This document shows positions 1 to 5,289 of a stretch of DNA of 10,338 bases, in pieces (the first letter of the stretch is position 1; every line of letters starts with the position of its first letter). The notes under the pieces were generated by a model that was given only the letters and a program-made list of their open reading frames with translations, ran no database searches and was not told where the DNA came from. A program made the translations under genes and the position numbers. The stretch lies in assembly GCA_003511885.1 (NCBI GenBank), contig DOIX01000003.1, forward strand, positions 3,325 to 13,662, given 5' to 3'. Origin of the DNA: Cyanobacteria bacterium UBA11153 (lineage in GTDB: Bacteria > Cyanobacteriota > Cyanobacteriia > Cyanobacteriales > Coleofasciculaceae).

Positions 1-95
1 CCGCCCTGGCGGTTGCTATAAGTGAGAAATCGATGTTAATTCCACCAAATCAATATATAGTTTAAATGGGTAACAGCTTACCATCAGAGATATAG

Positions 96-123
96 CAGTG
101 GACAATTGACAGTGGACAGTTGA
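96..123. repeat. Two-copy 14-bp tandem repeat
   Basis: CAGTGGACAATTGA (96-109) is followed directly by CAGTGGACAGTTGA (110-123); 13 of 14 bases agree, and a partial third unit CAATTAT follows. The pattern is in the style of the short tandem repeats common between cyanobacterial genes. It lies just beyond the 3' end of the tnpB remnant and may mark the outer edge of the IS element. Confidence 0.7.
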
Positions 124-150
124 CAATTATACCCATGTTCATCCAACCAT

Positions 151-489
151 TTACTCAGGAATGATTGGAACTTCTATTGATGACGTTATTGATGTATAGC
201 AACCTCCACGGTAGTTGAGCCATAAAGAAGGAAGTAAAACTTGCCAGTTGTTGGACAATATCATCAAGATTTGTTGGCTGACTTTTGCAGGTAGTGCCTG
301 ATACGCTGGATGGGATTTCATCAAAGAAGCCATTTTATTGTAAGTGAGATATCCCCAGCCGTAGACAAAGTTTTGGCGAATGACATAGTTAGCAGCGTTG
401 TAGAGATTTTTGGATTTAAAAGCTAATTCATCAATCTCGGCAAAAGAGTCGTTTGTAGATTTAATAATGTGCCTTTGAGCTAGTTGCAT
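151..489 (-). pseudogene. tnpB: Truncated IS607-associated TnpB (N-terminal fragment)
   Basis: TnpB is an RNA-guided nuclease carried by IS605/IS607 elements, normally about 400 residues with a RuvC core and a zinc finger near the C-terminus. Here the frame is 112 codons. Residues 1-80 read as a normal cyanobacterial TnpB N-terminus: a short beta start (MQLAQRHIIK), then KSKNLYNAANYVIRQ, the YLTYN segment and LPAKVSQQIL. After NNWQ near residue 82 the similarity stops, and about 30 unrelated residues run to a TAA at 151-153. The RuvC catalytic residues and the zinc finger are absent, so no nuclease activity is possible. The ATG at 487-489 sits three bases after the tnpA stop, which suggests translational coupling. 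A large internal or 3' deletion is the simplest explanation. Confidence 0.8.
200..217 (-). other. Hairpin inside the tnpB remnant, possible relic of the element's right end / omega RNA
   Basis: Read on the minus strand, CAACTACC, loop GT, GGAGGTTG pairs over eight positions with one G.T and one A.A mismatch, and is followed by CTATA. The stretch TGGAGGTTGCTATA (195-208, minus) matches TGGCGGTTGCTATA at 7-20 on the plus strand at 13 of 14 bases. The plus-strand copy is also preceded by a small palindrome (CCGCC CT GGCGG, 1-12). TnpB guide RNAs come from the 3' end of tnpB and the right end of the element, so this may be a leftover of that region. That assignment is inference. Confidence 0.3.
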
Positions 490-492
490 CCT

Positions 493-1080
493 TTAGTCTG
501 GGTTCCTTAATTCAGCAATTATTTTTTCGGTTTTTCGGCTAGCGCGACGCTGCCCGTAAAGTCGAGCCGCCAAACTTGTAACTACCGCCACTAAGTCTTC
601 CATCAATTCATCTTTTCCGTTGTCTGCTAGGTTGACTATTTCTAATTTAACTCCCAACCTGAGAAGCAGTACGTCTAGATAATTCGTACCAAATTGAGCC
701 AAACGGTCTTTATTCTCAACCAAAAGAATATCATAATCATTTTGTTGTAGCAGTGTTTCTAACTGTTTTCTGCGATCGTTCAATCCACTACCAATCTCTT
801 TAACGTTTCTGACGATTTGATAACCGTTGGCAATTGCGTACTCGGTTAATCGCTCTGATTGACGGTTGAGATTATCTTTATTTTCGGAAGATGAAACTCG
901 GCTATAAATAGCAACTCGGTTTTTTTTGGCTTTGTTTGATGGCGCTTGCGGTGAGTAGTCAACTATAATTAGACCACTTTCCGTTTGTCGTGCCGGATGT
1001 GGCAGTTTGTTTGCTTTCCACCAGCGCCATGCGGTTGTGTAGCTTATGCCTATTGCTTTGGCGTAGTCAGGTAGTTTCAT
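493..1080 (-). CDS. tnpA: IS607-family serine recombinase/transposase TnpA, probably impaired
   Basis: The protein cuts and rejoins element ends through a serine-linked intermediate. I place the start at ATG 1078-1080 (195 residues) because AGGAGG lies four bases upstream (1085-1090, minus); a GTG at 1116 would add 12 residues with no such site. Residues 1-28 form a MerR-like HTH (LPDYAKAIGISYTTAWRWWK). The resolvase domain follows with YSRVS (Arg61, nucleophile Ser63), then ENKDRLAQFG, then the family's C-terminal DLVAVVTSLAARLYGQRR helix. In the resolvase family the DRLxR motif supplies two catalytic arginines. The first is present (Arg126), but the second is Gln129 (codon CAA; CGA would be Arg). 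An A8 run on the coding strand (920-927) is a potential slippage site. The TAA at 493-495 is three bases before the tnpB start. Confidence 0.88.
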   Translation of the reverse strand: MKLPDYAKAIGISYTTAWRWWKANKLPHPARQTESGLIIVDYSPQAPSNKAKKNRVAIYSRVSSSENKDNLNRQSERLTEYAIANGYQIVRNVKEIGSGLNDRRKQLETLLQQNDYDILLVENKDRLAQFGTNYLDVLLLRLGVKLEIVNLADNGKDELMEDLVAVVTSLAARLYGQRRASRKTEKIIAELRNPD

Positions 1081-1084
1081 TTGG

Positions 1085-1090
1085 CCTCCT
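1085..1090 (-). promoter_or_regulatory. Ribosome binding site of tnpA (decides the start)
   Basis: AGGAGG on the minus strand, four bases before ATG 1078-1080. This is the only strong Shine-Dalgarno sequence I recognise in front of a start in the window. It favours the 195-residue TnpA over a longer GTG-started form. Confidence 0.75.
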
Positions 1091-1126
1091 GACCAGATGA
1101 TACTATTTTTGACCACTACTGCTTAT

Positions 1127-1142
1127 AAACTTAATTAAGTTT
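1127..1142. repeat. 16-bp perfect AT-rich palindrome upstream of tnpA
   Basis: AAACTTAATTAAGTTT is a perfect 16-base palindrome in the 141-base gap between the tnpA start and the rhodanese gene. A second small inverted repeat (GGACA/TGTCC, 1159-1173) follows. Either could be a TnpA binding site at the left end of the element or an operator of the flanking genes. Nothing in the sequence decides between these. Confidence 0.5.
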
Positions 1143-1221
1143 TACAATACTTAACTTTGGACAGATTTTGTCCGGCAATGTCACCAGAGCCTTACCTATT
1201 ACCCCCGAGCTGTGAAAGCCA

Positions 1222-1581
1222 ATGACAACTCAATCCTTCCCTCAACCTATTCCTCAAATCAGCGTCGAAGAGCTAGCCAAGCGCCTAAGAGATAGTGCAG
1301 AGCCACTTCAGCTCATCGATGTGCGAGAATGGTCAGAAGTCGCGATCGCGAAATTAGAAGGTTTCGAGATTCTTCCCTTGAGCGAATTTTCCCAATGGTG
1401 CAACGAAATTCACACTCGCTTTCACCCCAATGTGGAAACGATGGTGATGTGCCATCATGGTATCCGTTCCGCTCAGATGTGTCAGTGGCTAGTGAGTCAA
1501 GGATTTACCAATGTCAAAAATGTGGCAGGAGGAATTGATGCTTACTCGGCAGTTGTCGATTATACCATTCCTTCTTACTAA
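1222..1581 (+). CDS. Single-domain rhodanese-like sulfurtransferase
   Basis: A 119-residue cytoplasmic protein the size of GlpE/PspE-type single-domain rhodaneses. It has no signal peptide. The fold markers are in order: ISVEELAKRL (13-22), LIDVREWSEV (31-40, the conserved DVRE turn), LPLSEF (51-56), the active-site loop CHHGIRSA with Cys77 and Arg82 (the six-residue CX4R cradle), then GFTNVKNVAGGIDAY (94-108). Family members move sulfane sulfur from donors such as thiosulfate or persulfides through a Cys persulfide. The real acceptor here is unknown. All key residues are present, so it should be active. There is no clear Shine-Dalgarno sequence before ATG 1222. The next gene on this strand, hrcA, starts 438 bases later, so co-transcription is not evident. 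Confidence 0.92.
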   Translation: MTTQSFPQPIPQISVEELAKRLRDSAEPLQLIDVREWSEVAIAKLEGFEILPLSEFSQWCNEIHTRFHPNVETMVMCHHGIRSAQMCQWLVSQGFTNVKNVAGGIDAYSAVVDYTIPSY

Positions 1582-2019
1582 TTAAAAGTTCTGGCGACGC
1601 TGCGGAAGCTCCCTTTGTTTTGTTATGATATTTAATATCAATCCAGGGATGTTTACTACATCTCCTTTCCCCTAGCAGTCCACCCCAGTAAATTTTACGG
1701 ACAGAAGAAACCGGGTTTTGAGCGAAAACCCGGTTTCTCAAAGTTCAAGGATGTAAATTTAATGAGGAGATCGAACCCAGTTTTTTGAAAAAATGGTGTC
1801 GGGAATTCCATTTTTCAGATCCAGATTTTTTGGTGCAGACTGAGATGAAGAAGACTCCAATGCCGGGGAGGAATAACCCTATTTTCTTTATCTATTAACA
1901 ATCGCCCAAATAAGGATCTTTTCCAAAATATCAACTGGGTTAATTAGCTTAAGTCCTAATCAAAAATATTAATTCCCATCTACTCAAATAAAAATTGATT
2001 CAGTTCCAATTTTCTTCCT
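1582..2019. other. 438-base intergenic region between rhodanese and hrcA
   Basis: No open frame here looks like a gene. It holds a 7-bp-arm AT palindrome (TGATATT T AATATCA, 1626-1640), the long palindrome at 1706-1738, and a T6-G-A6 inverted run (1781-1793). I looked for the CIRCE operator (TTAGCACTC-N9-GAGTGCTAA), which HrcA binds in many bacteria, and see neither half-site. I also see no strong promoter or Shine-Dalgarno sequence close to the hrcA start. Confidence 0.6.
1706..1738. repeat. Perfect palindrome, 14-bp arms with 5-base loop
   Basis: The left arm AGAAACCGGGTTTT (1706-1719), loop GAGCG, and right arm AAAACCCGGTTTCT (1725-1738) pair without a mismatch. AAACCGGGTTT-type palindromes are, to my knowledge, dispersed in many copies in some filamentous cyanobacterial genomes, so this is more likely a member of a mobile palindrome family than a gene-specific site. 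It lies 125 bases after the rhodanese stop and 282 before hrcA. No T-run follows, so it is not a standard intrinsic terminator. Confidence 0.85.
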
Positions 2020-3117
2020 ATGTCCGCACAAGTAAGTTTGACTAATCGCCAACAACATATTCTCTGGGCAACTATCCGTCATTATATTGCGACGGCGGAA
2101 CCAGTAGGTTCTAAAGTTTTAGCCCAAGAATACGACATGATTTTTAGCCCCGCTACTATTCGTGCTTGTATGGGTGTTTTGGAAAAATCTGGACTACTGT
2201 ATCAACCCCACACTTCTGCTGGGAGAGTACCCTCTGACTCTGGTTACCGGATTTATGTCGATCAACTAATGAAGCCATCTCCAAGTATGGGGCGTAAAAT
2301 CGAAAACTTACTCACAGATAGCTTGAAATGGGAAGAATCGAACTTAGAGGCGCTTCTGCGAGATGCAGCACAAATCCTCTCCACTGTGAGCGGTTACATT
2401 GCTTTAATTACCATGCCTCAAAGTCAAACAATGCGATTGAGACATTTACAATTAGTGGCAATTCAACCAGGAAAAGTAATGTTAATCGTGGTGATGGATG
2501 GCTATCACACTCAATCGGTTTTGATGGAATTAGCCCAATCGAAAGAAGCCGAATTAGATGAGACAATTGTGGAACGAGAATTGCAAATATTATCTAATTT
2601 TTTAAATAGTAAATTACGGGGAATATCTGTTGGTGAAATCTCCACCCTGGATTGGAGCGAATTAGATCGGGAATTTGTTCAATATGCTGATTTCTTAAAA
2701 AACTTGCTCTCAGAATTAACTCGCCCCATGAGGACACCCGTCGCCACACCAATTTTAATTCGCGGGATTTCTGAGGTATTGCGTCAGCCAGAATTTTCGG
2801 AATTGCAGCAAGTGCAAATGTTGTTACATCTCTTAGAAGAAGAACAGGATCGACTTTGGCCGACAATTTTTGAATCGACAGAATCGCCAAATTCTAAACA
2901 TCGAGCTAAAGTAAAGATTGGTACAGAAAATACTCTAGAACCTATGCGTACCTGTACTTTAGTCTGCGCTACCTACAACCAAGATCGAATTCCAGTGGGA
3001 AGTGTGGGTATTCTAGGCCCTACCAGAATGCTATACGAAAATGCGATCGCCTTAGTTGAAGCGACTGCTGATTATTTGACAGGAGCTTTAAGTCAAAGAG
3101 AGGGGAGCGGGGAGTAG
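2020..3117 (+). CDS. hrcA: Heat-inducible transcription repressor HrcA
   Basis: HrcA represses chaperone genes (groESL and sometimes dnaK) by binding CIRCE, and needs GroEL to stay active. The 365-residue length is normal. Residues 1-75 are the winged-helix domain ([25 protein letters not shown], then the recognition segment, then [19 protein letters not shown] at 65-83). The rest is the ligand-like domain, ending in the [17 protein letters not shown] block at 330-346. The family motif ATIRNxM reads ATIRACM here, so the usual Asn is Ala49. Position 50, which varies in the family, is Cys. The start ATG has no Shine-Dalgarno sequence, but the conserved N-terminus begins within ten residues of it. 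The tail REGSGE is encoded by G-rich repeat-like DNA, and the TAG stop falls in a heptamer array. Confidence 0.96.
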   Translation: MSAQVSLTNRQQHILWATIRHYIATAEPVGSKVLAQEYDMIFSPATIRACMGVLEKSGLLYQPHTSAGRVPSDSGYRIYVDQLMKPSPSMGRKIENLLTDSLKWEESNLEALLRDAAQILSTVSGYIALITMPQSQTMRLRHLQLVAIQPGKVMLIVVMDGYHTQSVLMELAQSKEAELDETIVERELQILSNFLNSKLRGISVGEISTLDWSELDREFVQYADFLKNLLSELTRPMRTPVATPILIRGISEVLRQPEFSELQQVQMLLHLLEEEQDRLWPTIFESTESPNSKHRAKVKIGTENTLEPMRTCTLVCATYNQDRIPVGSVGILGPTRMLYENAIALVEATADYLTGALSQREGSGE

Positions 3118-3134
3118 GGGCTAGGGGCTAGGGG
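3114..3134 (+). repeat. Heptamer tandem repeat (CTAGGGG) spanning the hrcA stop codon
   Basis: GTAGGGG (3114-3120), CTAGGGG (3121-3127) and CTAGGGG (3128-3134) are contiguous. The TAG stop of hrcA (3115-3117) is part of the first unit. Heptamer short tandem repeats are a known cyanobacterial feature and are usually intergenic; here the array has reached the end of a gene. It is followed by a pyrimidine-rich stretch (about 3160-3212) before the next gene. Confidence 0.85.
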
Positions 3135-3222
3135 CTGGGAAAAGACAAAAAAATTTCTTCCTTATCTCCCTTGTCTCCCTTCCACCAGGGCATCCACTCT
3201 TCCACTCCCTCTAATAAAAATT

Positions 3223-3888
3223 ATGAGTAAAAAACTTGGATTTTGGTTAATTTGGATTGGCTTGATTAGCTATGGATTTCTCTTTGCACCTCCGGATCGA
3301 CCAGAAACATTAGAATTAATTAAAAATCTGTCTCTTGGTAAATGGGAAGGGATCGATCCTTTAATTATTGCCCTATTTAATATTATGGGGATATGGCCTA
3401 TGGTTTATGCCTCTGTCTTGTTTATCGATGGTAGAGGACAGAAAATTCCTGCCTGGGCTTTTGTGACGGCTTCTTTTGCGGTAGGAGCATTTGCCATATT
3501 ACCTTATCTAGCACTACGCCAATCCCATCAGGAATTTACTGGCTCTAAGACTAGCTTTATCAAATTATTAGATTCTCGTTGGCTGGGATTTGCCCTCAGT
3601 TTAGGAACTTTGGTGCTATTGGGTTTTGGCTTAACTCAAGGAGATTGGGGCGATTTTATTACTCAATGGCAAACTAGCAAATTTATTCATGTTATGAGTC
3701 TGGATTTTTGCATGTTAAGTTTATTATTTCCCACCCTATTGGGAGATGATATGGCGCGGCGAGGGATGAAAAATGAGCTTTTATTTTGGATAGTAGCATT
3801 CCTCCCTTTAATTGGGCCTTTATTATATCTTTGTCTTCGTACTCCTTTGCTAGATAATGAAGAAGAACTGAGTACGGCTCTCCCGTAA
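3223..3888 (+). CDS. Conserved six-helix integral membrane protein, unknown function
   Basis: I do not recognise a named function. The 221 residues contain six hydrophobic stretches long enough to span a membrane, at about 5-22, 46-67, 77-98, 119-138, 155-173 and 185-205. A short soluble segment lies near 23-45 and an acidic tail (DNEEEL) ends the protein. The clearest conserved-looking blocks are NIMGIWPMVYASVLFIDGR (53-71) and LFPTLLGDDMARRG (168-181). The overall look is that of cyanobacterial membrane proteins which often have chloroplast-targeted plant relatives, an impression rather than a proven match. The gene starts 105 bases after hrcA on the same strand, so read-through is possible. 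No strong Shine-Dalgarno sequence precedes the ATG. Plasma versus thylakoid membrane location cannot be told from sequence. Confidence 0.75.
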   Translation: MSKKLGFWLIWIGLISYGFLFAPPDRPETLELIKNLSLGKWEGIDPLIIALFNIMGIWPMVYASVLFIDGRGQKIPAWAFVTASFAVGAFAILPYLALRQSHQEFTGSKTSFIKLLDSRWLGFALSLGTLVLLGFGLTQGDWGDFITQWQTSKFIHVMSLDFCMLSLLFPTLLGDDMARRGMKNELLFWIVAFLPLIGPLLYLCLRTPLLDNEEELSTALP

Positions 3889-3952
3889 AAATGGAGATGG
3901 CACTTTTCACCTGATTCCGCTATAGCATAAAAGAACAGATTTGTCAAAGATC

Positions 3953-4001
3953 GCGATCGCATTATGATGAGATAGCAGTAGCTTGTATTCCTTGCGATCG
4001 C
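3953..4001. repeat. Pair of HIP1 octamers in an intergenic gap
   Basis: GCGATCGC occurs at 3953-3960 and again at 3994-4001, 41 bases apart, between the converging 3' ends of the membrane-protein gene and the HExxH-protein gene. HIP1 is the over-represented cyanobacterial octamer; the other six copies in the window are inside genes. Apart from these, the 240-base gap (3889-4128) shows no gene and no clear terminator. Confidence 0.85.
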
Positions 4002-4128
4002 AAACTAGAGTAATAGTTAGAAAATATCCAAGAGGATCTCAACTCATCAACAATCCTTTCACCAGTTTATTAGCCCACTACCTACCACCCATGCCCCATC
4101 CTTATATCCGCTCTTCCATTACCCACTT

Positions 4129-4650
4129 TTACATTGCAGGCTGCCATGTTTGAGTTAAATCCTCGATTAATTCGAGAGGAAATAGTACAACTTTTTGATA
4201 ATCTGGAAACGCTCCCTTACAGACACGTACCGCGACTTGACCCATAGTTTCACTGAAAAGAATTTGCTTAAATAAAATATTATTTGTTAAGGAGATGAGA
4301 TGAGCGGCAGTCTTAAACTCTCCCTCTAAGTCAAAGCCTACATTGAGTTGAAGATGATGAATTTCATGAATACAACGAAAAATCAGATTAACTTCTGGCC
4401 CAAGAAGATCTGAGTTATTAAACTGGGTGGTAATCTTTAATTTACCTTGTTTGAAATCAGCTTGGATATCTTCAAAGCAGAGTTCGTCACCTTTTAAATA
4501 AGGCACATAGTCCACATACTGAAAATCAATTTCTGGCAGCTCTACTTGCGCGAGATCAAGAATAAATTGACGAAACTTACTCACAACAGAAGCAGACAAT
4601 TCACAATCTGGGTTTGAAATGTAATATTGAGCAATGTGTTCAAGATTCAT
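4129..4650 (-). CDS. Hypothetical protein with an HExxH motif
   Basis: I do not recognise this protein. I start it at ATG 4648-4650 (173 residues); an upstream TTG at 4677 would add nine residues with no better ribosome site. There is no signal peptide or membrane segment. The notable feature is IFRCIHEIHHLQLNVGFDLE: His95, Glu96 and His99 form HExxH, the zinc-binding and catalytic core of many metallopeptidases, in a plausible helix. Possible third ligands downstream are Glu109, Glu111, His117 or Glu134, and none is in a context I can assign. The N-terminal part is mixed alpha/beta, with acidic ELPEIDFQYVDYVPY near 37-51. It could be a small zincin-like enzyme, or the motif could be incidental. 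It converges with the membrane-protein gene and stands alone, with 612 bases upstream to the next start signal on this strand. Confidence 0.7.
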   Translation of the reverse strand: MNLEHIAQYYISNPDCELSASVVSKFRQFILDLAQVELPEIDFQYVDYVPYLKGDELCFEDIQADFKQGKLKITTQFNNSDLLGPEVNLIFRCIHEIHHLQLNVGFDLEGEFKTAAHLISLTNNILFKQILFSETMGQVAVRVCKGAFPDYQKVVLFPLELIEDLTQTWQPAM

Positions 4651-5026
4651 TGTCGTTTTTTCTACTAGATGACGCAAGATGATTGGAAAGTGATTGTGAA
4701 TGTCTGTCCTGTAAGATACATATCCTGAATTTAACCTTCACACCAAGTTATACAAGGTTTTCAGATCGGTTTTCGGATATGTCCAACGTGTTGCGTGAGA
4801 ATTTTTGTCTAGATTAGGTGAAGACCATCAAATCTTGGTGTTCTCCATCAGCTCCAAGTTTCTCTTGTTTAATTGTGCTATGACTCAGGAGGAAAAGACT
4901 TCGATAAAATTACCGAATTTTTTTTTGAAGTTTCCGCTCTATTCCCTATCAAATGCGATCGGTAGATTTACTGACTGGGAAAATCTCTTGTTCTGATTTT
5001 TATGAAGATATAAGGAAGGATTAGAA

Positions 5027-5054
5027 GCTATTGGCTATTGGCTATTGGCTCTTG
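5027..5054 (+). repeat. Heptamer tandem repeat GCTATTG, four units
   Basis: GCTATTG repeats at 5027, 5034 and 5041, and the fourth unit is GCTCTTG (5048-5054). The unit length matches the array at the hrcA stop, but the sequence differs. This is the typical appearance of cyanobacterial short tandemly repeated repetitive sequences. Confidence 0.9.
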
Positions 5055-5102
5055 GATCGAGCAGAAAGCTGTCAAATCAATGGTTTGAGGAATTGAGAAT
5101 GT

Positions 5103-5157
5103 CGGGGCTGTCTTGTCTATTGCTATAGGTTATATAGCAATAGACAAGACAGCCCTG
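5103..5157. repeat. Long palindrome, 23-bp perfect arms (25 bp with one G.T)
   Basis: The arms 5105-5127 and 5133-5155 are exact reverse complements around the loop GGTTA. A G.T and then a C-G pair extend the stem to 5103/5157. Key words are GGGCTGTCTTGTC on the left and GACAAGACAGCCC on the right, with CTATA/TATAG next to the loop. No T-run follows on either strand, so it is not a canonical terminator. It is most simply a palindromic interspersed or MITE-like repeat. If transcribed from the hydrolase gene it would form a very stable 3' hairpin. Confidence 0.92.
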
Positions 5158-5163
5158 CCCCAA

Positions 5164-5186
5164 CTCCCCTTATTAAGAGGGGGGAG
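5164..5186. repeat. C/G-rich hairpin next to the long palindrome
   Basis: CTCCCC (5164-5169) pairs with GGGGAG (5181-5186) around an 11-base AT-rich centre (TTATTAAGAGG). It begins seven bases after the long palindrome and lies about 105 bases downstream of the hydrolase stop on the minus strand. CCCCTTATTAAG-GGGG-like motifs are familiar as dispersed cyanobacterial repeats. It could contribute to transcript end formation, but there is no U-tract. Confidence 0.6.
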
Positions 5187-5289
5187 CCAGGATCGCCACT
5201 GTAGTAGGCATTTAGAGAATTGGTATTATTTCGCCTCTCACCATATTAGCTGAGAGACTGCGATGCCATACAGACAGAGGTTTGGCAGA

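Larger units (their letters stand above)
96..1173 (-). mobile_element. Degenerate IS607-family insertion element (approximate limits)
   Basis: The minus strand carries a MerR-type HTH plus serine-recombinase tnpA followed three bases later by the start of a tnpB, which is the IS607-family gene order. The element looks inactive: tnpB is cut to about 80 recognisable residues and TnpA lacks a conserved active-site arginine. The ends are not certain. Both flanks are rich in GGACA/TGTCC words: the 7-mer TGGACAG occurs at 113-119 and 1158-1164, and 1159-1173 forms a small hairpin (GGACA, 5-base loop, TGTCC). IS607 elements have no terminal inverted repeats and make no target duplication, so the limits given are an inference. 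No HIP1 octamer lies inside, unlike the rest of the window. Confidence 0.6.
4678..5289. other. 612-base intergenic region with repeats, no gene
   Basis: Only short, poorly supported frames are present. The region contains a T9 run (4918-4926), a four-unit heptamer array (5027-5054), a long palindrome (5103-5157) and a C/G-rich hairpin (5164-5186). It separates the promoter side of the HExxH gene from the 3' end of the hydrolase gene, both on the minus strand. The half near 4680-4800 must hold the HExxH gene promoter, but I see no convincing -35/-10 pair. Confidence 0.6.

Noticed and set aside
1329..1538. Plus-strand frame inside the rhodanese gene
   Set aside because: It overlaps a gene with a complete catalytic loop and has no features of its own.
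1706..1738. Palindrome considered as an intrinsic terminator of the rhodanese gene
   Set aside because: There is no T-run after the stem on the plus strand and it lies 125 bases past the stop.
1514..1741. Minus-strand frame over the rhodanese 3' end and the following palindrome
   Set aside because: It is read partly through the perfect palindrome and antisense to a clear gene, with no motif.
1582..2019. CIRCE operator for HrcA autoregulation
   Set aside because: Neither TTAGCACTC nor GAGTGCTAA is present upstream of hrcA.
3687..3962. Minus-strand frames antisense to the membrane-protein gene
   Set aside because: Opposite-strand shadows of hydrophobic coding sequence; no ribosome site or family match seen.
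4650..4677. Extended TTG start of the HExxH protein
   Set aside because: The nine added codons have no ribosome site in front and the ATG at 4650 is the more usual start.
4805..4996. 63-codon plus-strand open frame in the repeat-rich gap
   Set aside because: It starts at TTG with no ribosome site, has no recognisable motif, includes the T9 run, and has a composition like the surrounding non-coding DNA.
5027..5054. Repeat array considered as a CRISPR
   Set aside because: The units are 7 bases and contiguous, with no spacers; the same holds for 3114-3134.
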